In this document: one piece after another, positions 9,855 to 19,839 of the stretch
Layout: every line of letters begins with the position of its first letter
Numbering within the stretch: the stretch's first letter is position 1
NCBI RefSeq assembly: GCF_900129455.1
Contig: NZ_FQVU01000001.1
Coordinates: 124,001-188,000 of the forward strand
Direction of reading: 5' to 3'
Length of the DNA stretch: 64,000 bases
Source of the DNA: Jatrophihabitans endophyticus
GTDB taxonomy: Bacteria > Actinomycetota > Actinomycetes > Mycobacteriales > Jatrophihabitantaceae
Notes under the pieces: generated by a model
Told to the model about the DNA's origin: nothing
Database searches by the model: none
What the model saw: the letters and a program-made list of their open reading frames with translations, nothing else
Position numbers and translations under genes: made by a program

Positions 9855-10262
9855 TCACTCCGGGGCGACGGCCTCGACCAGGTTGCCGTCGGGGTCGCGC
9901 ACGATCGCGTTGAACTCGCCCCGGCGGTAGGGGGTCCAGCGCCGCGGTGCCGCGTGCTCGCGGCCGCCGGCCGCGAGCGCGGCCGAGTGGAACTCCTCGA
10001 CGTCGAGGCGGGAGGCGACCCGCAGCCGAACGTGCACGTCCCGGGTCGGCACGCCGCTGGTCACCAGCCAGACCTGCGCCGGCGCGCCGGCCGGGCCCCA
10101 GCCGAGCGCCTCGACGGCGGCGTCGTCCTCCTCCTCGTCGACGAGCTCGTGGGTGCGCACGAAGCCGAGCGCGCCGAGCGCCGCCTCGTAGAACTCGGCC
10201 GACGCGGCGAAGTCGGACGCGCCGACGGTGACGCTGTCGAGATGCGGGGTCACAACGGCCAT
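9855..10262 (-). CDS. VOC (glyoxalase/dioxygenase-fold) protein downstream of tenA
   Basis: This 135-residue protein has the beta-alpha-beta-beta-beta architecture of a vicinal-oxygen-chelate protein. It opens with HLDSVTVGASDFAASAEFYE, giving a first-strand metal-ligand-type His, and ends with the typical NAIVRDPDGNLVEAV. The reaction is unknown: family members are dioxygenases, glyoxalases, or resistance and binding proteins. The ATG at 10262 lies inside the 3' end of tenA (13-bp overlap), so the two are probably translated together. Longer in-frame extensions upstream are not conserved in composition and overlap tenA fully. Confidence 0.82.
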   Translation of the reverse strand: MAVVTPHLDSVTVGASDFAASAEFYEAALGALGFVRTHELVDEEEDDAAVEALGWGPAGAPAQVWLVTSGVPTRDVHVRLRVASRLDVEEFHSAALAAGGREHAAPRRWTPYRRGEFNAIVRDPDGNLVEAVAPE

Positions 10263-10936
10263 CCCTCCCGCCGCCACGCGGCGTCCCAGAACATCCACTC
10301 GTAGCGCGCCGTGACCCCGAAGTGCCGGTGCATGCCGGACTCCGCGGCGGCGTCCACGACGAGGCGGTCGGCCAGGGCCAGCACGGCGGCCACGGTCTCG
10401 GCGAACGCGTCGTCGGCGTAGGTGTCGATCCAACGCCGGTATCGCGCGTCCGGCGAGCCGGCGGCGACGAGTGACTGCCCGACCCGCTGGTAGATCCAGT
10501 AGCAGGGCAGCACCGCGGCCAGCCCGTCGGCGAAGGTGCCGCCGTGGGCCGTCGCCAGCAGGTAGGACGTGTAGGCCGTCGTCGTCGGCGAGACCGCGAC
10601 GTCGGCGAGCGCGGCCGCGTCGATGCCCAGCTGCGGCAGCAATGTCTCGTGCAGCGCCAGCTCGACCTCGGCGGTCTCGGCGGCGTGCCGTGCTAGCAGC
10701 GCGGTGTCGGCGTGGGTCGGAGCCTTGGCCGCGACGACGGCGAGCGTTCGCGCGTAGTCGCGCAGATAGTGCGCGTCCTGGGCGAGGTAGTAGGCGAACG
10801 TGTCCGCCGGGAGGGTGCCGTCGGTCAGTCCGGCGAGGAACGGGTGCGCGAGGATCGCCTCGTGGACGTGCGCCGCGCCGTTCCAGAGTCGCTGCGTCAC
10901 GGTCGCGACCTCCGGCGCGGTCAGCGTGTCCTCCAT
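10250..10936 (-). CDS. tenA: Thiaminase II / aminopyrimidine aminohydrolase TenA
   Basis: This 228-residue TenA-family enzyme hydrolyses aminopyrimidine breakdown products of thiamine to HMP, feeding salvage. The family's catalytic Cys is visible in LPCYWIY (Cys145), and the C-terminal Glu in YEWMFWD (about residue 216). Conserved [15 protein letters not shown] supports the call. The start at 10936 gives the usual family length. thiD is transcribed divergently 69 bp away, which fits a shared thiamine role. No TPP riboswitch is recognisable in the short intergenic region, unlike the other thiamine transcription units in this window. Confidence 0.9.
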   Translation of the reverse strand: MEDTLTAPEVATVTQRLWNGAAHVHEAILAHPFLAGLTDGTLPADTFAYYLAQDAHYLRDYARTLAVVAAKAPTHADTALLARHAAETAEVELALHETLLPQLGIDAAALADVAVSPTTTAYTSYLLATAHGGTFADGLAAVLPCYWIYQRVGQSLVAAGSPDARYRRWIDTYADDAFAETVAAVLALADRLVVDAAAESGMHRHFGVTARYEWMFWDAAWRREGWPL

Positions 10937-10993
10937 GCCCCCGATCCTCCCGCCCCGTCCTGTGCGGCGAGACCGACGCCGCGACCGACCGGC

Positions 10994-10999
10994 GATACT
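10994..10999 (+). promoter_or_regulatory. -10 box (GATACT) before thiD
   Basis: The hexamer ends 6 nt before the thiD ATG at 11006, the same geometry as other leaderless promoters in this window. No Shine-Dalgarno sequence is visible between them. Confidence 0.5.
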
Positions 11000-11005
11000 G
11001 ACGCG

Positions 11006-11824
11006 ATGGACGCCGTGCCGACCGCGCTCACCATCGCAGGCTCGGACTCCGGCGGCGGCGCCGGGGTCCAGGCCGATCTGAAGACCTTCCTCGCCTGCCG
11101 GGTTCACGGCATGTCGGCGATCACCGCCGTCACGGTGCAGAACTCGCTCGGGGTGTCGGGGTTCTACGAGCTCCCGCCGGAGGCGGTGGCCGAGCAGATC
11201 GAGTCGGTCGCGACCGACATCGGCGTGGGGGCGGCCAAGACGGGCATGTTGGCCTCGGCCGCGATCATGGCCGCAGTGGCCGAGACCGTGCAGCGACTCG
11301 GCATCGCGCCGTTCGTGGTCGACCCGGTCGCCGCGTCGCAGCACGGCGACCCGCTGCTGCGACCGGACGCCGTCGAAGCCCTGCGCGACGTCGTCCTCCC
11401 CCTCGCCACGCTCGTCACCCCGAACCTGGGCGAGATCGCGCTGCTCACCGGCGTCGAGGTACGCACCCGCGCCGACATGGACGAGGCCGCTGCCGCGCTG
11501 CTCGCGCTCGGGCCGAAGGCGGTGCTGGTCAAGGGGGGGCACCTGGCCGGTGACGATGCCGTGGACCTGCTGCACGACGGCGAGACGGCAATCGAGTTCC
11601 GCGCCCCGCGCCACGACACGGCGCACACCCACGGTTCGGGCGACACGCTCGCGTCGGCGACCACCGCCGCGCTCGCGCGCGGCGCGACCCTGGCCGCGGC
11701 CGTCGCAGAGGGCAAGGCGTTCATCCGCGGCGCGGTGGCCGGCTCCTTCCCGCTGGGCAGCGGGCTCGGCCCGGTGGGTCACTTCTGGCGGGTGCGGGAC
11801 TGGCCCCAGCGGACCACGCCGTGA
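11006..11824 (+). CDS. thiD: Hydroxymethylpyrimidine/phosphomethylpyrimidine kinase ThiD
   Basis: The 272-residue product phosphorylates HMP and HMP-phosphate to HMP-pyrophosphate for thiamine synthesis. It shows the ribokinase-fold signature of Thi[21 protein letters not shown] at the N-terminus, [14 protein letters not shown] in the middle, and [12 protein letters not shown] near the C-terminus, which supplies the anion hole and catalytic Asp. The start at 11006 puts GSDSGGGAG at the expected distance from the N-terminus. Its stop overlaps the next VOC gene in a GTGA. tenA is divergent. The gene is likely constitutive from a leaderless promoter, because no riboswitch is seen. Confidence 0.92.
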   Translation: MDAVPTALTIAGSDSGGGAGVQADLKTFLACRVHGMSAITAVTVQNSLGVSGFYELPPEAVAEQIESVATDIGVGAAKTGMLASAAIMAAVAETVQRLGIAPFVVDPVAASQHGDPLLRPDAVEALRDVVLPLATLVTPNLGEIALLTGVEVRTRADMDEAAAALLALGPKAVLVKGGHLAGDDAVDLLHDGETAIEFRAPRHDTAHTHGSGDTLASATTAALARGATLAAAVAEGKAFIRGAVAGSFPLGSGLGPVGHFWRVRDWPQRTTP

Positions 11825-12213
11825 GCGATGCGCCGCGGCGTCCCACCATGGCGCTGACCTCGGTGACGGTGGGTGCCCCGGACGCCCCGGCCCTCGCCGG
11901 GTTCTACGGCCGGCTGCTCGACTGGCCTGTCGTGGCCGAGGAGGCGGACTGGGCACAGGTCCGCCCGCCCGACGGCGTCGCGGGACCGACCGTCAACGTC
12001 GAGCACGAAGCGCACTGGCGTGCGCCGGTGTGGCCGAGCGAGCCCGGAGCGCAGCACGCGACGATGCACCTCGACATCCGGGTGGACGATCTCGACGTGG
12101 CCGAGGCGTGGGCGACCTCGCTCGGCGCGCGCCGCGATGCGGTGCAACCGCAGCCCGACGTGGTGGTCATGCGCGACCCCGTGGGCCACCCCTTCTGCTT
12201 CTTCCTCGACTGA
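11821..12213 (+). CDS. VOC (glyoxalase-like) protein coupled to thiD
   Basis: This 130-residue single-domain VOC protein is marked by ALTSVTVGAPDAPALAGFYG at the start, HATMHLDIRVDDLD in the middle and MRDPVGHPFCFFLD at the end. The pattern is the glyoxalase-like subfamily common in actinomycetes; substrate unknown. The GTG at 11821 overlaps the thiD stop (GTGA). An internal ATG at 11848 is an alternative start that would also preserve the domain. With the tenA-linked VOC gene it forms a mirror-image arrangement around the tenA/thiD promoter region. Confidence 0.82.
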   Translation: MSDAPRRPTMALTSVTVGAPDAPALAGFYGRLLDWPVVAEEADWAQVRPPDGVAGPTVNVEHEAHWRAPVWPSEPGAQHATMHLDIRVDDLDVAEAWATSLGARRDAVQPQPDVVVMRDPVGHPFCFFLD

Positions 12214-12233
12214 AGGCCACCGCCGCCGGCGGG

Positions 12234-13580
12234 CTATCCGGTGTCGGGCTCGACGACAGCGGTGAAGTCGATCTCGGGGAGGTGGTGGGCGGTGTTGCGC
12301 ACCGGTGTGCCGGACGGGTCCAGCCACGGCGGCGCCAGCCATTCGGGGCGGCCGTGGCGCATGTGCAGCTGCCAGTCGCTGCGCCCGAGGCTGCGGTGAT
12401 GGTGGCCGCAGAGCAGGACGAGGTTGGCCAGGTCGGTCGCGCCGCCGTCGGCCCACGCGACGACGTGGTGGGCCTCGCACCAGGCCGCGGGCCGGGTGCA
12501 GTCGGGGAAGGCGCAGCCGCCGTCGCGGGCCGCGAGCGCCCGACGCTGTGCGGGGGTGGCGAGGCGGCGGCTGCGCCCGAGGCCGAGGACTGCGCCGTGC
12601 CGAGCGAGGACGACCGGGCTCAGCAGGGCGTCGCCGGTGAGCTCGAGCAGCCGCCGGATCGAGAGGTGCGCCCCGTGGTCGGTCTGCGCCAGACCGTCGG
12701 GCCGGCGCAGCTCCGCCGCGGTGGTCCGGACGAGAACGGTGACCGGGGTGCCGCCGCTGTCGGGCAGCGTGCCGGAGCGCAGCAGCCGCAGCCCGGCGTC
12801 GAGGAACCCGTCGTGGCGCCGCTGCGCCGCCGACCGGTCGTCGGGTGAGGGCGCGGCGGCCTCGTCAGCCGCGACTGCCGGGGCGGAGAGCGCGTCCAGG
12901 ATCGTGCGCCACACCGCGGCCGCCTCTCCGGTCAGCCGACCGGATGCGATGGCCGACCCGTCCCGCGCCGGGGTCAGGGTGAAGCCGCGGCGGCGTTCGA
13001 TCACGTCGGCGCGGTCGAGCACGCCGTCGGGGTCGAGCCGACGCAGCACCAGCTGCCCGGTGCGACGCAACCGGGCCGGGTCCTCGTGCCGGGCAGCCTC
13101 GACCAGGAGCCGCTCGGCCACGCCGGACGCCTCCACCGCGATCGCCGCGGGGATCTCGGCCAGCACGTCGGCGATCACCGCGGCGTGCCCCACCGAGATC
13201 GTCCCGGCGCGCTGCGCGGCCGCGGTCGCCGGCAGCAACGGCGGCAGAGCCTCGCCCGACACCGTGCGCCGCGGCCCGAGGTCACGGGCTCGCTCGACGC
13301 GAGCCTTCGCCTCCCCCGGCGCCACCCGCAACCGCACCCGCAGCAGGTCGACCGTCGACGTGCGACCGAACTCCCCTGCCGCACCGCGCTCCTCGATCTC
13401 GGCCAGCAGCCGAGCGTCCGCCGCGGCCAACCGCCGGTGCTGTGTCTCGAGCGCGTCGAGCAGCGCCACCAGTTCCCGGCCGGACAACCTCGTCAGGTCG
13501 GCATCGAGCAACCCGTCGACCCCCGCGCGCACGATGGCGATCCGCTCGTCGACCACCTCGTCGACCCGGTTCGCCTCCAT
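12234..13580 (-). CDS. DUF222/13E12-type protein with C-terminal HNH endonuclease domain
   Basis: The 448-residue protein has an N-terminal DUF222 region (ANRVDEVV to about residue 280, helical, with SVGHAAVIADVL) and a C-terminal HNH module. The HNH module reads ARDGGCAFPDCTRPAAWCEAHHVVAWADGG, followed by NLVLLCGHHHR, giving the two CxxC-like pairs and catalytic His residues. This 13E12 family is highly repeated in actinobacterial genomes. Its role is unresolved; some consider it mobile or linked to recombination. The ATG at 13580 is supported by a textbook TAATAT -10 box 7 nt upstream, indicating a leaderless transcript. The gene converges with the VOC gene, with only 20 bp between them. 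Confidence 0.88.
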   Translation of the reverse strand: MEANRVDEVVDERIAIVRAGVDGLLDADLTRLSGRELVALLDALETQHRRLAAADARLLAEIEERGAAGEFGRTSTVDLLRVRLRVAPGEAKARVERARDLGPRRTVSGEALPPLLPATAAAQRAGTISVGHAAVIADVLAEIPAAIAVEASGVAERLLVEAARHEDPARLRRTGQLVLRRLDPDGVLDRADVIERRRGFTLTPARDGSAIASGRLTGEAAAVWRTILDALSAPAVAADEAAAPSPDDRSAAQRRHDGFLDAGLRLLRSGTLPDSGGTPVTVLVRTTAAELRRPDGLAQTDHGAHLSIRRLLELTGDALLSPVVLARHGAVLGLGRSRRLATPAQRRALAARDGGCAFPDCTRPAAWCEAHHVVAWADGGATDLANLVLLCGHHHRSLGRSDWQLHMRHGRPEWLAPPWLDPSGTPVRNTAHHLPEIDFTAVVEPDTG

Positions 13581-13587
13581 GCTGACG

Positions 13588-13593
13588 ATATTA
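13588..13593 (-). promoter_or_regulatory. -10 box (TAATAT) for the HNH gene
   Basis: On the minus strand the hexamer TAATAT lies 7 nt before the ATG at 13580. It is the most canonical -10 element in the window and sits in a small AT-rich island. Confidence 0.6.
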
Positions 13594-13654
13594 GAACGCG
13601 GGTACGACACTCTTGTCGACCGCCGCGAGCGCCGCCACACCCGTCCACCGCCGA

Positions 13655-14062
13655 TCACCGTGGGATGCGATCGCCCCACGAGACGTCGACCGCCGCCACG
13701 ACGAGGTCTCCACCCTCCTCGCTGCGCCAGTGCTCCAGGTCGGCGCGGCCGTCCTCCGACGAACGCACGATCGGCGGCCGTCCACGGCTGGCCAGAGTGG
13801 CAACCTCGGCACCCGACAGCCAGTCCAGCTCGCATTCCACGCCGCCGCACCCGCACGCGTCGTACACGACGCGCGCCCCCTGGGCGGCCAGGGCGAGCGC
13901 GACGCTCGGCCGGAGACCGTCGTCGACGAGGGTGTAGGCGACGCCGGACGGGTCTGCCCAGCTGTCGCCTCGTCGGCCGGCCCGCACGCGCCGCGGACGG
14001 GTCGGCCGGGCCGCGAGCCGCTCGACCGCCTCGGCGAAAGACTCCGCGCGGCGCTTCCTCAC
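13655..14062 (-). CDS. Unknown protein with a CxCxxxxC cluster
   Basis: This 135-residue protein is not one I recognise. The GTG at 14062 gives a product starting MRKRRAESFAEAVERL; longer starts are possible up to 14125. The middle has a cysteine cluster (ACGCGGVECELDW) and a repeated pattern of short helices. It ends 74 bp upstream of the HNH gene start on the same strand, so it could be its partner. No signal peptide or membrane segment is visible. The gene could be a real lineage-specific protein. The supporting evidence is composition and the orderly amino-acid content, so confidence is moderate. Confidence 0.5.
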   Translation of the reverse strand: MRKRRAESFAEAVERLAARPTRPRRVRAGRRGDSWADPSGVAYTLVDDGLRPSVALALAAQGARVVYDACGCGGVECELDWLSGAEVATLASRGRPPIVRSSEDGRADLEHWRSEEGGDLVVAAVDVSWGDRIPR

Positions 14063-14160
14063 GGCGACGATCCTTCCCCAGGTCGGCCGCCAGCGCCGTG
14101 CGTTCGCGGTCGAGCTTCGTCGCACGATGCGTCACGGAGGTGACACCATCGCGGCAGCGC

Positions 14161-14535
14161 GCGCTGCGGTGGCCGGTCGGACCACTGCTCGCGGGTCACG
14201 GCTACCGCGTGACCGCCGTCGACCTCCCGGGTCACGGCCGTTCGGAACCGGACCCGGACGCGACGCCGGAGTCCTTCGTCGACGCGGTGGGACGCTCGGT
14301 CCCGCGGCGGTGGGGTGTCGTGGTCGGGCACTCGATGGGCGGTTCGATCGTCGACGGCGTCACCGCCGCCATGCACGGGAGGCGCGGGTTCGACATCCGC
14401 ACCATGCTCGAAGCCGGCCACGCGGTGTGGCCCCTGACGGCGCGGCGGCTGCCGTCCCGACCCTCGCGGCCGGCGATCCGCGCGTTCCCGACGTCGCGTG
14501 CCGAATACTCGGTCACGAACGCGCGACGGGCCTAG
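14161..14535 (+). pseudogene. Decayed alpha/beta-hydrolase gene
   Basis: This frame encodes a recognisable core of an alpha/beta hydrolase: PLLAGHGYRVTAVDLPGHGRS, then GVVVGHSMGGSIV with the nucleophile Ser. It then jumps almost at once to a tail-like MLEAGHAVWPLTARRL. The N-terminal HG oxyanion segment is missing, and roughly 100 residues between nucleophile and tail appear deleted. No start codon with a ribosome-binding site precedes the homology; the open frame upstream runs antisense to the unknown gene and the HNH gene. I read it as an internally deleted, 5'-truncated remnant. Its stop codon (TAG at 14533) overlaps the -10 box of the next gene. Confidence 0.6.
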
Positions 14536-14538
14536 CCT
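14533..14538 (+). promoter_or_regulatory. -10 box (TAGCCT) for the VOC gene at 14546
   Basis: The hexamer ends 7 nt before the ATG, a leaderless arrangement. It overlaps the stop codon of the hydrolase remnant. Confidence 0.5.
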
Positions 14539-14545
14539 GCGAGGC

Positions 14546-14944
14546 ATGGCCGACGCCGCTCCCCTGCGGGCCTTCCCGGTCGTGTACGCGACGGCGGTAC
14601 GAGCGACGGTCGCGTTCTACGAGCGGCTGGGCTTCACCGTCTTCGTCGCCGTGCCGACCCCGGCCGACCCCGGTTACGTCGGGCTGCGCCGCGACGGCAG
14701 CGAGCTGGCGGTCGTCGACGCCAGCTGGTCGGGCGAGCAGTTCGGCGCGCCGGTCGGTGACCGGCCCCGGTTCGAGCTGTTCGTGTACGTGACCGACGTC
14801 GACGCGACGGTGTCCGCGCTCCCTCGCGGCACCACCGTGCTCAGGGAGCCGGCCGACATGCCGTGGGGCGAGCGGGTCGCCTACGTCGCCGACCCGGACG
14901 GCAACCCGGTCGCGCTCGCCGCCGGGGCATCGCCGCCACCGTGA
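14546..14944 (+). CDS. VOC (bleomycin-resistance/glyoxalase-like) protein
   Basis: This 132-residue protein has a VOC fold pattern. PVVYATAVRATVAFYERLGF opens the first repeat, RPRFELFVYVTDVDATV begins the second, and ERVAYVADPDGNPVALAA closes it. It lacks the classic first-strand metal His, which suggests a binding or resistance type rather than a metalloenzyme. The ATG at 14546 was chosen because a leaderless -10 box lies just upstream and family proteins start here. Its 3' end overlaps the convergent FUSC-like gene by 64 bp. Confidence 0.82.
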   Translation: MADAAPLRAFPVVYATAVRATVAFYERLGFTVFVAVPTPADPGYVGLRRDGSELAVVDASWSGEQFGAPVGDRPRFELFVYVTDVDATVSALPRGTTVLREPADMPWGERVAYVADPDGNPVALAAGASPPP

Positions 14945-16407
14945 CCGGTGCGTCGCCGCGACGTCCTGGTCGCGGCGAGGACGGCGTGCACGACGGCGAG
15001 ATCGGGCGGCAGCTCGTCGGGCGCCGGGTCGTCCCTGCCCACGATCGCCCGCCGCACGCGCGTCACGTCCCGCCGCAGCACGCGGCGCTCCCGCTCGTCA
15101 CCGGGCAGCACCGCCAACCGGTGCAGGGCCGCCACGGCGTCCACGGCGTGTGGCCGCTGGCCGCGACCGACGGTCCGACGATGGGCGCGCAGCATCGGCT
15201 CGAGCTCGCGCAGCAGCCGCAGGGTGCCCTGGGTGCGCGCGGCCCCGGCGGCATCCGGGGCGAGCTCGTCGGACAGCGCGGCCAGGCCGCGAGCGAGGTA
15301 GCTGCGCAGGACGTCGCGCGAACGGACCGGGACGACGAACCAGGCGGACAGGGCGCCCAGCGTCGCGCCGACGACGATGGCCGCCACCCGCTCGGGCAGC
15401 GCCCGGGCGGCGTCCTCGCCGTAGTAGCCGTCGAGCAGCGCGATCATCGCCGTGACGCCCGCCGCCCAGTACGCGTAGTTGCGGTCCCGCACCACGACGG
15501 CCGCCGCCATCACGACGAAGACGGCGACGACCAGCCATCGGTTGCCGGCCGGCAGCCCGTGCGCGGTGACCAGTGTCGCCGCGACGGTGCCGGCCGCGGC
15601 GCCGACGACCCGCATCACGGCCTTGTGCACGACGTCGCCGCGGCCGCGCGCGCTGCTCAGGACGAGGTAGGCCGAGACGACGGCCCACCGCCAGCGGTCG
15701 CCGAAGAGCAGGTGGCCGAGGACGAGCGCACCACCGAGCGCGAGCAGCAGCTGCAGCGCCGCCCGCGTCCCGGCGTCGAGGCGACGGCCCCGGCGGCGCG
15801 CCCCGGACGCGGGGAGCGGCCCGGCCGCCGGGGCGAGCCGCGCGCGGCACCACTGCGCGGCCGCCGCGCACGCCACGGCGAGCAGGCCGACGGCGGCACC
15901 CCACCACACGGCGGAGGCGCTCGGGACGGGGATCGCGGGCGACCCGCCGCTCGGAGAGCGCGGCACCGGCGGCACCGGCGTCACCAGCAGCGCCAGGAAG
16001 GGCAGCGCGACGAGCCGACCCGCCTGCGGCACCAGCCCGCCCCATCGCCGCGCCTGCACGCCGAGAGACAGGGCGAGGACGAGCAGGGGCTGGCCGACCC
16101 ACGGTCGGTCGATCAGCAACCACCCGGCCCACGTCGCGGCGACCCCGACGAGTGGCACCTCGACAGCGGCGAGCAGCCGCGAGTGGTCGGCCCGGCCGAA
16201 CGCCCGGGACAGCGTGAGAGCCAGCACGGCGGCGAGGACGAGATCCTGGTGGGGCACGTCGACGCACCGGCTCAGCCCGTAGACCCCGCCGAACGACGTC
16301 AGGACCGCCGCCATCGTCAGGGCCGCCGAGACGACGTCGGCGCGCCACCGGCCGCCGTCCGACGTCGCACCCGGCGTGCGGGGGGCGGGTCCGCCGACGA
16401 CGGTCAC
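14881..16407 (-). CDS. FUSC-family-like integral membrane protein
   Basis: The 508-residue protein has two blocks of transmembrane helices. The first runs over about residues 25-150 and continues in a second group near 180-215. The C-terminal block (about 250-390) carries DRWRWAVVSAYLVLSS, typical of the fusaric-acid-resistance/aromatic-acid-exporter-like (FUSC/YccC) group. A soluble tail rich in Arg and Glu follows. It probably exports a small toxic or aromatic compound, but the substrate is unknown. The GTG start at 16407 overlaps the marR-like stop (GTGA), so regulator and transporter form one operon. The extreme C-terminus overlaps the convergent VOC gene. Confidence 0.7.
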   Translation of the reverse strand: MTVVGGPAPRTPGATSDGGRWRADVVSAALTMAAVLTSFGGVYGLSRCVDVPHQDLVLAAVLALTLSRAFGRADHSRLLAAVEVPLVGVAATWAGWLLIDRPWVGQPLLVLALSLGVQARRWGGLVPQAGRLVALPFLALLVTPVPPVPRSPSGGSPAIPVPSASAVWWGAAVGLLAVACAAAAQWCRARLAPAAGPLPASGARRRGRRLDAGTRAALQLLLALGGALVLGHLLFGDRWRWAVVSAYLVLSSARGRGDVVHKAVMRVVGAAAGTVAATLVTAHGLPAGNRWLVVAVFVVMAAAVVVRDRNYAYWAAGVTAMIALLDGYYGEDAARALPERVAAIVVGATLGALSAWFVVPVRSRDVLRSYLARGLAALSDELAPDAAGAARTQGTLRLLRELEPMLRAHRRTVGRGQRPHAVDAVAALHRLAVLPGDERERRVLRRDVTRVRRAIVGRDDPAPDELPPDLAVVHAVLAATRTSRRRTGHGGGDAPAASATGLPSGSAT

Positions 16408-16865
16408 GGCTCGACCGGGGCGACACCACCACCGTCGAACCCGGCGAGCCGCTGCATGATCTGCGCCGCCTGCAGCAGCGTGGCGAGGTCGTCCTCGTCG
16501 CAGACGGCGTCGATGGCGTCGGCGAGCCACCGGGTGCGCGGGGCCATCTCCCGTCGCAGCGCACGCCGCCCGGCGGCGGTGGCCGCCAGCAGGGCGCCCC
16601 GACGGTCGGCGGGGTCGGGGGTGCGGCGGACGAGCCCCGCACGCTCCAGCGCCGCGAGAGGTCGGGTCAGCGACTGCGGCAGCATCCGCAGCTGTCGCGC
16701 GAGCTCACCCGGCGTCAGCGGCCCCTGCGTCATGATCCGCCCGAGCACGGAGACCGAGTTCAGACTCAGCTCGCCGTGGCGCTCCGCCCGCGCCCGCGCG
16801 TCGAGCGACGTCGTCGCGCGCCGGATGATGGTGGCCTCGTCGAGCGTCGGTCGTCTGGTACGCAT
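16404..16865 (-). CDS. MarR-family transcriptional regulator
   Basis: This 153-residue winged-helix protein has a MarR-type core: LSLNSVSVLGRIMTQGPLTP, then GELARQLRMLPQSLTRPLAA as recognition helix and DPADRRGALLAATAAG as the wing with its conserved DxRR. The helices on either side form the dimerisation region. It probably represses itself and the coupled exporter and responds to a small aromatic ligand. A perfect 7-bp inverted repeat directly upstream (16866-16887) abuts its start codon and is the likely operator. Confidence 0.88.
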   Translation of the reverse strand: MRTRRPTLDEATIIRRATTSLDARARAERHGELSLNSVSVLGRIMTQGPLTPGELARQLRMLPQSLTRPLAALERAGLVRRTPDPADRRGALLAATAAGRRALRREMAPRTRWLADAIDAVCDEDDLATLLQAAQIMQRLAGFDGGGVAPVEP

Positions 16866-16887
16866 CTGCTGATCATATGGTCAGCAG
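16866..16887. promoter_or_regulatory. Palindromic operator of the MarR-family regulator
   Basis: The arms CTGCTGA (16866-16872) and TCAGCAG (16881-16887) are perfectly complementary, with an 8-bp AT-rich spacer. They lie immediately before the regulator's start codon. Both position and size fit a MarR dimer site. Binding here would block the start of transcription of the regulator-exporter operon. Confidence 0.65.
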
Positions 16888-16966
16888 CTGCGTAGTTGCC
16901 GTCGTCACCGGCGGTCTGCGTCGAACCTCCCGTGCCCGATCCGGTGAACCGTCACCCGGGACGGCC

Positions 16967-16972
16967 TAGCCT
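16967..16972 (+). promoter_or_regulatory. -10 box (TAGCCT) for the DUF3291 gene
   Basis: It ends 7 nt before the ATG at 16980 and is identical to the box before the VOC gene at 14546. It fits a leaderless transcript. Confidence 0.5.
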
Positions 16973-16979
16973 GCGTGAC

Positions 16980-17492
16980 ATGACGGGTGCCGGTCCGCAC
17001 CGCGCCGTCGCGAGCGACCGGCAGCTCGCGCAGGCGAACGTGGCGCGGTTGCGCCACCCGGTCGGCGACCCGCGCGTCGCCGGCTTCGTGGCTGCCCTGG
17101 ACCGCGTCAACCACCTGGCCGACCACGCACCGGGTTTCGTCTGGCGCCACGTCGCCGAGCACGGCCACGTCGCCGTCTCCGACGAGGACCCGCTCGTCGT
17201 CCTCAACATCTCGGTGTGGCGCGACTACCCCGCCCTGCACGCCTTCACCTACCGCAGTCACCACGGTCACTTCACGCGGCGACGGGCCGAGTGGTTCGAG
17301 CGACTCCCGCAGCCGTCGACCGTCCTGTGGTGGGTGGCGGCGGGCACCCACCCCACGCCGGCCGACGCGCTCGCGCGGCTGGCGCACCTGCGCCGCCACG
17401 GCCCCACGCCGTCGGCGTTCTCGTTGCGCGCGCGGTTCGACGGGTCCGGCCGGCCCGAACGACGGCGCGGGCGGCTCGCGGACCAGGAGTAG
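16980..17492 (+). CDS. DUF3291-domain protein
   Basis: The 170-residue protein matches the DUF3291 pattern: LAQANVARLRHPVGDPRVAG near the N-terminus, VLNISVWRDYPALHAFTYRS centrally, then HHGHFTRRRAEWFE and STVLWWVAAGTHP. The fold is a dimeric ferredoxin-like barrel related to antibiotic-biosynthesis monooxygenases. The function is unknown. The ATG at 16980 is preferred over an upstream frame extension because of the leaderless promoter and the family start. It lies immediately before the first TPP riboswitch but is probably not part of that regulon. Confidence 0.82.
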   Translation: MTGAGPHRAVASDRQLAQANVARLRHPVGDPRVAGFVAALDRVNHLADHAPGFVWRHVAEHGHVAVSDEDPLVVLNISVWRDYPALHAFTYRSHHGHFTRRRAEWFERLPQPSTVLWWVAAGTHPTPADALARLAHLRRHGPTPSAFSLRARFDGSGRPERRRGRLADQE

Positions 17493-17494
17493 GG

Positions 17495-17600
17495 TCGAGC
17501 GCGCACGGGAGCCCTCGACGCCGCCATGGCGAGGAGGGCTGAGAGGGCGAAGCAGCCGACCGTCGAACCTGATCCGGGTCATGCCGGCGTGAGGGAGCAG
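17495..17600 (+). ncRNA. TPP riboswitch upstream of thiO-thiS-thiG
   Basis: The TPP (THI-box) core is present: the CTGAGAG pyrimidine-sensing loop at 17539-17545, then GAACCTGATCCGGGTCATG and GCCGGCG at about 17565-17589. The 3' end (GAGGGAG, 17592-17598) is also the likely ribosome-binding site of thiO, whose ATG is at 17601. This suggests that TPP binding hides the site and blocks translation. The 5' boundary is approximate. The P2/P3 stems can be drawn from the CACGGG and GCCCTCG segments near 17505. Confidence 0.92.
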
Positions 17601-19746
<2,146 letters not shown>

Positions 19747-19751
19747 CCGAC

Positions 19752-19838
19752 CCGCGGGAGCTCTCGTCGTGAGGGCTGAGAGGGCGCGGCCGCGCCGACC
19801 GCTCGAACCTGTCCGGATAATGCCGGCGTAGGGAGACG
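19752..19838 (+). ncRNA. TPP riboswitch upstream of cytX
   Basis: A second TPP element lies between thiG and cytX. It has CTGAGAG at 19776-19782 and GAACCTGTCCGGATAATG followed by GCCGGCG at about 19804-19829. A GTAGGGAGA segment (19829-19836) doubles as the ribosome-binding site for the ATG at 19840. It has the CCTGTCC form of the core, one base shorter than the CCTGATCC of the first element. The separate element lets TPP control uptake independently of synthesis. Confidence 0.92.
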
Positions 19839-19839
19839 C

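Noticed and set aside
12424-14535. 703-codon plus-strand frame over the HNH gene region
   Set aside because: Only the last 125 codons carry hydrolase similarity; these were kept as a pseudogene. The rest is antisense to the HNH gene and the unknown gene.
19752-19838. Second TPP element possibly defective, because it reads CCTGTCC instead of CCTGATCC
   Set aside because: The rest of the core and the downstream ribosome-binding site are intact, and I recall CCTGTCC as a common actinobacterial form, so I treat it as functional.
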